Source: Myxococcales bacterium (GTDB taxonomy: Bacteria > Myxococcota_A > Polyangia > Polyangiales > Polyangiaceae). Taken from it: a DNA stretch of 64,000 nucleotides. This document shows positions 25,010 through 32,765 of this stretch, piece by piece (the first letter of the stretch is position 1; every line of letters begins with the position of its first letter). The stretch is taken from contig JANYHK010000047.1 in the NCBI GenBank assembly GCA_025359105.1, forward strand, positions 17,550 to 81,549, in the 5' to 3' direction. Below the pieces are notes generated by a model. The model made no database searches, had not been told where the DNA came from, and saw nothing but the letters and a program-made list of their open reading frames with translations. The position numbers were made by a program, and so were the translations under genes.

Positions 25010-26890
25010 ATGAAGAGCTCGTTGGTCCGGTCAAGTTGCGGCGCGGTTGCATTGGCATCGGCGGTGGTCGGCTGCGGTAGCGCGCTGCCGGTCTCCGACG
25101 CCGCCGAGAGCACGTCGCAGGAGCAAGGGGCCTTGAGCTCGGATCCCGGCGCGCTGATCAAGATGGAGATGCAGTCGAGCGTGGGAGTCCTGCTCGACGA
25201 GATCCCCGCAGGACCGCAGCGCGAAGCGGCAGCGAACCAGGCGCTCGCTCGAGGACGCCAGTTCTGGATCGATCGGGCCCTCCGCCAGGTGAAGCTCAGC
25301 GCGTACCGACTCGTCTTCCGCGGCGACTACTACACCAAGAGCAAGGGCCCCCTCCCGCTCACCCCCATCTCGACCTGGACGATCGACCCCGTCGGGAGCG
25401 CGCACCGCGTCACGACTCCGAAGCACGACACGGTCGTGATCGACTACACCTTCGAATCGCACATCCTCGCCGACAGCGCTTCTCCGGCCGTCGTGGAGCC
25501 GAAGCTCGGCAAGATCGGAGGCACCTGGCAAGAGGAGCTCATTTTTCCGAACGATCCGGAGTTGATCCTCGAGCGCACGGGCTACGCGTGCATGGACGAA
25601 GCGGAGTTCCCCCCGTTCAGCGTCTTCGAGGAGAACGCCGCGTCGTTTTACGATCAAACGTGCGACGTCGAGACGCCTGCGACCTCGAGCTGTCACGTCA
25701 CCCAGTTTCCGGCCGAGTCATGCATCGACGCGCTCCGCAGCAAGGTCGGTCTGGTGAGGACCAACATGGTCTTCACGCGCGTGCCCTGGAGCGGGAGCCT
25801 CGCCAAACAGGTGCGTGTCGGCACGATCACCAACGACGACGGGGTGGACATCAACGTCGTCCTGCCCGACCTCGTCGAGGAGAACCGGTTCATGTTCCGG
25901 TATTTCAAGGCCGACTCCTGCGAGGTCGCCGAGGGGGCCATCGACCACGCGGGCTGGCGAAAGTTGCTGACGTTCTCCGCTTCGGTGCGAAACGACGGCA
26001 CGAGGTCGCTGGATCTCGGCGACGTCACCGACCCGGCCAACCCGTACGTGAAGAGCCACGTCTTCGAGTTCAGTCAGTGCCACGGCCACAACCACTTCTC
26101 GCACTACGGCAACTTCCTCTACAACGGCGCCCCGGGAACGAAGCGCGCGTTCTGCCTGGAGGACACGAGCCGCTACCACAACGACGAGGTCACGAGCCTG
26201 GTCCCCGAGCACCAGAGCTGCGTCACCCAGGGCATGACGCGCGGCTGGGGTGACGAGTATCAGTTCGGGTTGCCGGGCCAATGGGTCGACGTCACCGATG
26301 TCGACTCGACGGCCCCGCACGCGCTCACCTTCGACGCGAACACCGATCACTTTCTCTGCGAGGGCGTCCCGGTCCTGAGCTCCACCGGCGAGCCGATCTT
26401 CGACCCGACCCGCTTCGTCAGCGAGGCCGGCTTCCCGGTGAGCCGTGTTCGCTGCAACATGCCGGCGAACTGGCATACCGGGAACGTCGGAACGACGACC
26501 GCAAGCATCGCGGCCGACGGCAGCTTCGTGACCGAGGCGTGCAAGCGCGGGCAGGAGGGCCCCCTCCGCAGCTGCGGATTCAAGGCCAGGGCCCAGCAGC
26601 ACTCCTGCGTCGCGGGAAGCACCGTCACGCTCACGTGCAGGTCGCCCGGCACCGCGCAGGTGCTCCGCGTCTGCGAGCGAAGCCAGAAGCTGGGCGTCGG
26701 TGCGGCTTGCACCGTGGGCGACTCCGTTGCGAACGTCATCGTCGACCCGACCGACACGACCATCCGCTTCACGTGCCCCGCCGTGCGTGACGCCTCCGAT
26801 CCCACGACGGGCGGCTACGCGACCTACGATGCGCCCGCCAATGCCGGCGGCGCGCACGCGAAGCCCACCTGCACCGGCGGCGATTGGTGA
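25010..26890 (+). CDS. Lysyl-oxidase-like lipoprotein
   Basis: A 626-aa lipoprotein (signal CGAVALASAVVGC) with a C-terminal domain like lysyl oxidase, a copper amine oxidase. The His-rich copper-site segment is visible as FSQCHGHNHFSHYGNFLY. It is followed by KRAFCLEDTSRY and GWGDEYQFGLPGQWVDVTDV, the other family hallmarks. The N-terminal 300 residues are not recognised, and a Cys-rich tail closes the protein. GGAGG lies 8 bp before the ATG at 25010. In animals this enzyme cross-links collagen; the bacterial substrate is unknown. Whether the quinone-cofactor residues are kept needs an alignment. Confidence 0.78.
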   Translation: MKSSLVRSSCGAVALASAVVGCGSALPVSDAAESTSQEQGALSSDPGALIKMEMQSSVGVLLDEIPAGPQREAAANQALARGRQFWIDRALRQVKLSAYRLVFRGDYYTKSKGPLPLTPISTWTIDPVGSAHRVTTPKHDTVVIDYTFESHILADSASPAVVEPKLGKIGGTWQEELIFPNDPELILERTGYACMDEAEFPPFSVFEENAASFYDQTCDVETPATSSCHVTQFPAESCIDALRSKVGLVRTNMVFTRVPWSGSLAKQVRVGTITNDDGVDINVVLPDLVEENRFMFRYFKADSCEVAEGAIDHAGWRKLLTFSASVRNDGTRSLDLGDVTDPANPYVKSHVFEFSQCHGHNHFSHYGNFLYNGAPGTKRAFCLEDTSRYHNDEVTSLVPEHQSCVTQGMTRGWGDEYQFGLPGQWVDVTDVDSTAPHALTFDANTDHFLCEGVPVLSSTGEPIFDPTRFVSEAGFPVSRVRCNMPANWHTGNVGTTTASIAADGSFVTEACKRGQEGPLRSCGFKARAQQHSCVAGSTVTLTCRSPGTAQVLRVCERSQKLGVGAACTVGDSVANVIVDPTDTTIRFTCPAVRDASDPTTGGYATYDAPANAGGAHAKPTCTGGDW

Positions 26891-27069
26891 GCCCTCAGCG
26901 CTCACACGTCGCAGAGAATGACCCGCGTACGACACAGCACCGACGGAGCGGGACCACGGATCCATGGGCGACCCCTCGCATACCGTGGTCCTCGCGTCGC
27001 CGACGGTGACGCGGAGGAAGGTGCGTAGGCGGTCCCACCCGACGACGTGCCCCGTCACCTCCGCTCACG

Positions 27070-27381
27070 TTACTTCTTCTCGTCGGCCTTCTTCTCGGCG
27101 CGCTGCTGGTCGATCGTTTCCTTCTCCACCGAAACAATCTGCCCGGTGACCGCGTCCACCTGGACCTCCGTGACGTCGGTGGTGCCGGGGGTCGCGATGT
27201 CGAAGGACCACACGAGCTTTCCCTGTTCCTTCTCGAGCTCGCTCTCCTTCACGGTGCCTCCGGGCGCGCGCGTGAGGGCGATCTTCTCGGCGTCCGCCTG
27301 GGAGAGCTTCGCACCCTTCGTGGTGGCACAGCCGAGGATCAAGGAGATACCGGCCATCGCTGCGAGGAGGAGAGGTTTCAT
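27070..27381 (-). CDS. Small PepSY-domain lipoprotein
   Basis: A 103-aa lipoprotein (signal MAGISLILGC). It has a single PepSY domain: LSQADAEKIALTRAPGGTVK, then KLVWSFDIATPGTTDVTEVQ and DAVTGQIVSVEKE. The tail is Lys/Glu-rich. PepSY domains are small extracytoplasmic modules that often regulate peptidases. It is divergent from the dioxygenase gene, 163 bp away, with an AT-rich palindrome between them. Confidence 0.85.
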   Translation of the reverse strand: MKPLLLAAMAGISLILGCATTKGAKLSQADAEKIALTRAPGGTVKESELEKEQGKLVWSFDIATPGTTDVTEVQVDAVTGQIVSVEKETIDQQRAEKKADEKK

Positions 27382-27464
27382 CGCGCCTGATGGTGCAGCT
27401 GGCGCGGGCCGTTGTCCACGCTGCCAACCACCCCTGCCTCGGGTGCCAGGCCGCTCCGGGCAAT

Positions 27465-27483
27465 TGTTCCTGAATTCAGAACA
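27465..27483. promoter_or_regulatory. AT-rich palindrome between PepSY and dioxygenase genes
   Basis: TGTTC (27465-27469) and GAACA (27479-27483) are exact reverse complements around a core that includes TGAATTCA. The site sits in an AT-rich patch of an otherwise GC-rich gap between divergent starts, which suits an operator. No regulator is adjacent, so the binding protein is unknown. Confidence 0.4.
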
Positions 27484-27544
27484 GTGTAGCGATTTTGGCC
27501 GATCTTGTGCATTCCGAGCGACGACGCACAATGAGCCTCGGACC

Positions 27545-28429
27545 ATGGACCGGCGACATGCGCTTGGGATGCTCGGCGCGTTTTCACTCGCCGCATGCAC
27601 GCGGTCGAGGAATAACCAGATGGAACCCATGAGCTCGAGCGAGACGGCTACGAAGACGGCTGTGAAGATGCCCGTCATCTTCGCGGCGCACGGCGCGCCG
27701 GTTCTTCTCGACGACGCGCCCTGGATGGGCGAGCTGGCCGCGTGGGCGAAGGCGATGCCCCGCCCCAAGAGCATCCTGATGGTGTCGGCGCACTGGGAGA
27801 AGCGGCCGGCGACGCTGGGGGCGACGAAGCCGGTGCCGCTCGTCTACGACTTCTTCGGGTTCCCCGAGCGGTACTACCAGACCAGGTACGCCGCGCCCGG
27901 CGCGCCCGAGCTGGCCTCGCGGGTGCGCGATCTGTTGCGCCAGAAAGACATCGACGTCACGGACGAGCCGTCGCGCGGCCTCGATCACGGCGCGTACGTG
28001 CCGCTCGTGGCCATGTACCCCGCCGCCGACGTGCCGGTGCTTCAGATCTCGATGCCTGGTCTTGACGCCCAGAAGCTCGTCGCGCTCGGGAAGGCGCTCG
28101 CGCCGCTCCGCGACGAGGGGGTGCTCGTTTTCGGGAGCGGCTTCCTCACGCACAACATGAGGTACGCGTTTCGTCCCGGCATCCCGGAGTGGGCGCGGGA
28201 GTTCGACAGCTGGGCGGCGGGCGCGCTCTCGCGACTCGATCTGGACGCGCTCATCGACTTCAAGAAGCGCGCGCCGGCGGCGGAGACGGCCCTGCCGACC
28301 TGGGAGCACTACGCGCCCCTCCTCGTCGCGGCGGGCGCGCTCGGCGGCGATCGGCCCCCGGTGTCGTTCCCCATCACAGGCTTCTGGATGGACGGCGCGT
28401 TCACCAGACGCTCCGTTCAATTCGGCTGA
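27545..28429 (+). CDS. Class III extradiol ring-cleavage dioxygenase (DODA/YgiD-like)
   Basis: A LigB-type extradiol dioxygenase of 294 aa, related to 4,5-DOPA dioxygenase and YgiD. Metal-binding and catalytic features include PVIFAAHGAPVLL, ILMVSAHWEKRPATLG, GLDHGAYVPLVAMYPAADVP and VLVFGSGFLTHNMR. The N-terminus is unusual: MDRRHALGMLGAFSLAAC is a Tat-like double Arg with a lipobox, suggesting export. YgiD-type enzymes are normally cytoplasmic. ATG at 27545 is the only start with this signal. The catechol substrate cannot be told from sequence. Confidence 0.88.
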   Translation: MDRRHALGMLGAFSLAACTRSRNNQMEPMSSSETATKTAVKMPVIFAAHGAPVLLDDAPWMGELAAWAKAMPRPKSILMVSAHWEKRPATLGATKPVPLVYDFFGFPERYYQTRYAAPGAPELASRVRDLLRQKDIDVTDEPSRGLDHGAYVPLVAMYPAADVPVLQISMPGLDAQKLVALGKALAPLRDEGVLVFGSGFLTHNMRYAFRPGIPEWAREFDSWAAGALSRLDLDALIDFKKRAPAAETALPTWEHYAPLLVAAGALGGDRPPVSFPITGFWMDGAFTRRSVQFG

Positions 28430-28490
28430 GGCTGAATGGCGGCGCGCGCGGCGGGAACTGGTAACCTCGACCGCCGCGAAAGGAGTCGCC

Positions 28491-28856
28491 ATGTCCGAAC
28501 AGAGCGCCGCGCACGTCCACCACAGCATCGACTACATCGAGATCGCCATGCGCGACGTCGCGGACGCCAAGCGTTTCTACACGCAGGCGTTCGGCTGGCG
28601 CTTCAACGACTACGGGCCCGACTACGCCGGCATCCAGGGCGGGGGACGCGAGGTCGGTGGTTTCCGGAAGGATGCCAACGTCACGCCGGGGGGTCCGCTC
28701 ATCGTGCTGTATTCGCGGGATCTCACGGCGACCCTCGGCGCAGTGCGTGAGGCCGGCGGACGTATCGTGAAAGAGCCCTTCTCGTTTCCCGGAGGACGCC
28801 GCTTCCAGTTCACCGATCCGAGCGGCAACGAGCTTGCGGTGTGGTCCGAGACCTGA
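28491..28856 (+). CDS. VOC-superfamily (glyoxalase/bleomycin-resistance-like) protein
   Basis: A 121-aa vicinal-oxygen-chelate fold protein. The repeated beta-alpha-beta units show YIEIAMRDVADAKRFYTQAF, PLIVLYSRDLTATLGAVRE and FPGGRRFQFTDPSGNELAVW, the last of which carries the usual metal-site glutamate. A GAAAGGAG Shine-Dalgarno sequence precedes the ATG. Its end overlaps the start of the next gene by 16 nt. Substrate unknown; most such single-VOC proteins act on small electrophiles or bind drugs. Confidence 0.9.
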   Translation: MSEQSAAHVHHSIDYIEIAMRDVADAKRFYTQAFGWRFNDYGPDYAGIQGGGREVGGFRKDANVTPGGPLIVLYSRDLTATLGAVREAGGRIVKEPFSFPGGRRFQFTDPSGNELAVWSET

Positions 28857-30100
28857 GCCTCCGCGCGGTGCCTCACCACCTCGGCGACTCGCACAACTTC
28901 GGGCGCCGCGTGTCGATGCGCGGGGGGCGCGTCGCCAAGCCGCGCACGCTGGTATGGGAGTGGTTGCTCCTGTCGGCGGACAGCCCGCTGCGACGGCTCC
29001 TCGACCTGGCGGCAGAGCAGGACGGACTGGAGCGCGACGCGTTCGGATTTCTCCCCGACCTGAAGTTCATTCGCGCGCGTTCGCGTGACGGCGGTGAGGT
29101 GGAGCGGGTGACGCTGGAGCCGCTGCCTGCGCCTTCGCCAAAACGCAGGCGTGCGCTCGCGCGAATCGTTGGCCGATCCATCGCGCTCCATAGCTGGCTC
29201 GGGGTCTCCGATCTGCACTGGGAGAACCTCGTGCTGGGCGTCGATCGTCGCGGTCGCGTGGTGTTCGCGCCGCTCGACGTCGAGATGATCCTGGCCGACC
29301 TGTCGCTCCCGACGGAGACGAAGCTCCTGCCGGACGCGGATCCGGAGGTCGCGGCGATTTGCCGTCACGCGTGCGGCGTGCGGCGTGTGCTGCCCTATCT
29401 GGGCAAGCCGATCGACGCGGCGGATCTGGTCGCCGTGGCCGGCGCCTACCGCGTCACGCTCGCCTTCCTCGACCGCCATGCCCGCAAGATCGCCGACGTG
29501 TTCGCTCGCCTCCCTGCGCTGCGCGAGACGCCCATTCGCGTGTGCCTGCGCGGGACGGACGAGTACGTGCGCGCGCGCTCGGGCGGTGCGGGCGCCGAGA
29601 CGCTCTGGCCGCCGCTCCTCGATGCGGAGGTGGAGCAGCTGGCCCGCGGGGACATCCCGTATTTCTTCCGCTTGTACGGCCGGCCGGGCATTCACTACTA
29701 CGGCGATCGGGCGCTCCGCCGGCTCGAGAGACTTCCGCTCCACGGCGACGTGCCGCAGCTCGATCCCGTCCTTCAGCTGTCGCGCGGCCTTCGCTCGCCG
29801 TCGCGAAGGAGCTTGCGCGAGGAGGGGCTGTTCACGCTGGTCGGGGCCTTCGACCACCCGTCGCTCGCCGGAACGTACGCGAGCGACGGGCTCGAGATCA
29901 CGTTCGCGCCACGCACCCTGGTCGTGAAGCTGGAGCCGCGCGCGGGCGAGGGACGCGGCAAGGCCGAGGACCGCGAGGAGCTGCGCTCCAGCCGAAATCT
30001 CGGCGCGTTCGTCGGGAGCGTTTACCTCCCGTGCCGCTGCGGGGAGGTGCGCACGGTCTTCGTCCCGCCCGTCACGGTGTGCGAGCCTGGACCCGCCTGA
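28841..30100 (+). CDS. Solitary LanM dehydratase-like (DUF4135) protein
   Basis: A 419-aa protein with features of the N-terminal dehydratase domain of class II lanthipeptide synthetases (LanM/DUF4135). They are LHSWLGVSDLHWENLVLGVD (a kinase-like D-x-H-x-x-N loop), VVFAPLDVEMILADL, then RETPIRVCLRGTDEYVRA and AEVEQLARGDIPYFFRLYG, which parallels the gDIPyF motif of LanM. No LanC-type cyclase domain and no precursor peptide or transporter are nearby. It overlaps the VOC gene by 16 nt, so it is probably co-translated with it. It may be a degenerate LanM, or a phosphotransferase of another pathway. The family call is inference from motifs. Confidence 0.55.
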   Translation: MVRDLSLRAVPHHLGDSHNFGRRVSMRGGRVAKPRTLVWEWLLLSADSPLRRLLDLAAEQDGLERDAFGFLPDLKFIRARSRDGGEVERVTLEPLPAPSPKRRRALARIVGRSIALHSWLGVSDLHWENLVLGVDRRGRVVFAPLDVEMILADLSLPTETKLLPDADPEVAAICRHACGVRRVLPYLGKPIDAADLVAVAGAYRVTLAFLDRHARKIADVFARLPALRETPIRVCLRGTDEYVRARSGGAGAETLWPPLLDAEVEQLARGDIPYFFRLYGRPGIHYYGDRALRRLERLPLHGDVPQLDPVLQLSRGLRSPSRRSLREEGLFTLVGAFDHPSLAGTYASDGLEITFAPRTLVVKLEPRAGEGRGKAEDREELRSSRNLGAFVGSVYLPCRCGEVRTVFVPPVTVCEPGPA

Positions 30101-30127
30101 TTCCCTGCGTGCACGCACCCAGGAGCC

Positions 30128-30790
30128 GTGGTAACCCGCGACACCGTGCTGGGTTCCTCCTGTGAAACGTGCCGGCGCCCCACCGCCGCCTGCGTGTGCG
30201 ATCGCATCGTGTCCTACCCGACCGATCGGCGAATCGTCATCCTGCAGCATCCGCAGGAACAAGACGCGCTCCTCGGCTCGGCGCAGATCCTGGTCGCGAG
30301 TTTGCCGAAGGCGAAGCTCGTCGTGGGCTTGAGCTGGCGCGGCCTCGCTCACGCGCTGCACGAGGAAGACGTCGACGTTCGCAAGTGGGCGGTTCTCTTC
30401 CCCGACCGCGAATCGGCAGGCGATCAGGTCGCGGGCCGCGGCGGCGTGGTCGTCGAGCCGACCGCGCTCGAAGGCGTCGTGGTGCTCGACGGAACCTGGT
30501 CCAAGGCCAAGACGTTGTGGTGGCGCAATCCGTGGTTGTCCAAGATGAACCGCGTCACCCTCAAGCCCACCAAGCCCTCGATCTACGGCAAGCTGCGCGC
30601 CGAGCCGAGGCGCGACTACGTCTCGACGCTCGAGTCCGTCGCGGCGGCGCTCACGTTGTGCGGAGAGTCTCCCGAGATCGAGGCGGGCCTCTCGCGCGTG
30701 TTCCGGACGCTCGTGCAGCGCGTCCGCGACGCCGACATCCCGCCGGCGGCGCGACGGTTGCCACGGGCGACGCGCCCTCCGCGATCCTGA
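30128..30790 (+). CDS. DTW-domain tRNA-uridine aminocarboxypropyltransferase
   Basis: A 220-aa DTW-family enzyme (TapT/TuaA), which transfers the acp group of SAM to a tRNA uridine. It opens with a zinc-ribbon-like CETCRRPTAACVCD motif. ILQHPQEQDALLGSAQIL and the signature VVVLDGTWSKAKTLWW follow, the latter carrying the D-x-x-W (DTW) motif. Downstream are KPSIYGKLRAEPRRDYVSTL and LESVAAAL. The GTG at 30128 is the apparent start. It lies 27 bp after the LanM-like gene. Confidence 0.92.
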   Translation: MVTRDTVLGSSCETCRRPTAACVCDRIVSYPTDRRIVILQHPQEQDALLGSAQILVASLPKAKLVVGLSWRGLAHALHEEDVDVRKWAVLFPDRESAGDQVAGRGGVVVEPTALEGVVVLDGTWSKAKTLWWRNPWLSKMNRVTLKPTKPSIYGKLRAEPRRDYVSTLESVAAALTLCGESPEIEAGLSRVFRTLVQRVRDADIPPAARRLPRATRPPRS

Positions 30791-30806
30791 CCGGCTGCTA
30801 CGACGG

Positions 30807-31616
30807 CTACTGCGGCTGAGGCACCAGGTCGAAGACGCCGTGCACGTGCAGCGTGGAGCCGGCGCGTGGACCGGCACCTTGAACGAGGATGTCGTAGCTC
30901 CCGGCGATGCGCGCGGGGCTCACGCTCGTGATCGTCAGGTCGCGCGCGGTGACGGTGTCGCCCGAGCTCTGCGCGCCGCACGAGACGAACGTGAGGTTTT
31001 TCCACCGCGCGGGGAGCGCGCCGAGATCGGCGTACGAGTTGTCGGAGGTGATGAGGCTGAGGGTCCCCGGTCCGCCGGCCGGGCAGCTCACGATCGTGCC
31101 CGGCGTCGGGTTTTGGGGTGTCCACGCTTGAACGCTCCGGCCCCAGTGCGGAAAGTCGACGCCGTACGTCCCCTGGCTCGGGTAGTAGAACGACTCGAAG
31201 GTGGCGAGCTGCGTGACGACGACGCCGTCGACCTCCCAGACGATCGTCGGCGCGGCGCACGCGGCGTTGGTGCTCGTCGTCGCGCACGCGAGCGTCGACG
31301 GGCACGTTCCGCAGCTCACGCCGCACGTCGGATCGAGACCGCACGTGCGCCCGGAGCAACTCGGAGTGCATGCGTCGCTTCCCGCGTCGACGCCTGGCGA
31401 GGTGTGATCGCCGGCCGCCGCCGCGTCGAGATCGGAGCCGCCGGCGTCTTGCGCCGCCCCGTCCACGCGCGCCTCCGCGTCCGTCCCGCCCGCGGCGTCC
31501 GCCGGCGTGGACGAAGCCTCGCGAAAACCGCCGCACCCGGCCAGAGCGGCGAGCACGAGGAGGTGCGCCGGGGAGGGGCGCGAGCCCGGTTTGGCAGTGA
31601 TCTTGGGGTGCTGCAT
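30807..31616 (-). CDS. Lipoprotein with Asp/Ala-rich linker, unknown function
   Basis: A 269-aa lipoprotein (signal LLVLAALAGC) with a long Ala/Asp/Gly-rich linker and a short Cys-rich motif (CTPSCSGRTCGLDPTCGVSC). The C-terminal domain of about 150 residues is beta-rich and starts TIVWEVDGVVVTQLATFE. No enzymatic motif is recognised. It is convergent with the DTW gene and divergent from the next lipoprotein, from which it is separated by 137 bp. Confidence 0.65.
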   Translation of the reverse strand: MQHPKITAKPGSRPSPAHLLVLAALAGCGGFREASSTPADAAGGTDAEARVDGAAQDAGGSDLDAAAAGDHTSPGVDAGSDACTPSCSGRTCGLDPTCGVSCGTCPSTLACATTSTNAACAAPTIVWEVDGVVVTQLATFESFYYPSQGTYGVDFPHWGRSVQAWTPQNPTPGTIVSCPAGGPGTLSLITSDNSYADLGALPARWKNLTFVSCGAQSSGDTVTARDLTITSVSPARIAGSYDILVQGAGPRAGSTLHVHGVFDLVPQPQ

Positions 31617-31753
31617 GAACGACCGCAGTGCGTACTACGGCGCCGGCGCCCCGTCCTTCCCTATGTGGGAGGTGTGCGCCGGACCTCCACCTCGCTCGAT
31701 GCCGCGTCGCTTCGGTGTTGGCCAACGAGCGGGGCAGTCGGCAGACTGGGACA

Positions 31754-32746
31754 GTGCGCGCCTGGCTCCTCGCGATCCCGATGTCGGCACTCGCCGCGTG
31801 CGGCCTCTCGGTCGATGGCACGCTCGAGGGCGCGCCGGACGACGCGGGGCTCGACGGGCTCGACGACGCGGGGCTCCGGGCGGAACCGGCCAGCACGCCC
31901 GACGCTCCGCCAGGGAGCGATGGCGCGCTCGGCGGGGGCGCAGACGTCGCCGTAGGCAGCGACACGGGGAATCCGCTGCCCTCGTGCACCGGGTTGCCCG
32001 CGGGCTGGAGGCACGTCGCGCTCACGACGGCCGGCGGCGTGTGTCCAGGCGGCGACCAGGCCACCGACGTCCTCGAGAAGCCCGTCGCCGCGGCCGGCAC
32101 GTGCACGTGCAGCGACTGCACGGTCACGACCCACCAGAGCTGCGCGGGCGGCAGCCTCGCCACGTTCTACGACATGACGAGCGGCACGGCGTCGTGCGTC
32201 TCGAGCGGCGTCCCCTTCGGCAACTCACCGGCCGGCGCCTGCGTGAGCCGCAGCAGCTTCGGGCTCGGCCAGCACTTCAGCGCGACGCCGCCTGCGCCTA
32301 CGGGAACCGCCGCTTGCACCGCGACGGCGACCGCAGACGGCGCCACGGTGACCGGCACGCCGCTCGGCCTCTGCGCGGTCACGGGCTGCGACGCCGGGGC
32401 CCTCACCGACTGCGTCGCGACCGATGGCGATCAGGCGTGTCCGACGGGTCCTTTTGCGACCAAGCACGTCGTCGGACAGCGAAAGGACCTCAAGGTCGCG
32501 TGCGGAACGTGCGCGTGCGGCGTCGTCACCACCTGCAAAGGCACGGTCACCATGTCCTCGTCGTCGAGCTGCAGCGGCGGCGTCACCGTCAACGTCGACA
32601 ACGTGTGCTACCCGGTCCCGAGCGGCGGCAGCTACTCCTACACGCAGTACACGGGGGTGATCGCCGCGGAGAAGTGCAACCCCGGTCCCAACCCGGCGGC
32701 CACCGCGGTCGGCTTCACGACGTCGCAGACGGTCTGCTGCCGCTGA
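31754..32746 (+). CDS. Cys-rich lipoprotein, unknown function
   Basis: A 330-aa lipoprotein (signal AIPMSALAAC) with an Asp/Gly-rich linker. The body has many cysteines and aromatic-poor beta segments (CTCSDCTVTTHQSCAGG, CGTCACGVVTTCKGTVT). Two stretches, about 120-200 and 215-330, look like a tandem duplication (both hold a C-x-C-x2-C pattern). I chose the GTG at 31754; upstream in-frame codons do not look like protein. Function is unknown. Confidence 0.66.
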   Translation: MRAWLLAIPMSALAACGLSVDGTLEGAPDDAGLDGLDDAGLRAEPASTPDAPPGSDGALGGGADVAVGSDTGNPLPSCTGLPAGWRHVALTTAGGVCPGGDQATDVLEKPVAAAGTCTCSDCTVTTHQSCAGGSLATFYDMTSGTASCVSSGVPFGNSPAGACVSRSSFGLGQHFSATPPAPTGTAACTATATADGATVTGTPLGLCAVTGCDAGALTDCVATDGDQACPTGPFATKHVVGQRKDLKVACGTCACGVVTTCKGTVTMSSSSSCSGGVTVNVDNVCYPVPSGGSYSYTQYTGVIAAEKCNPGPNPAATAVGFTTSQTVCCR

Positions 32747-32765
32747 CCGCCCGCGCCGCGGAGCG

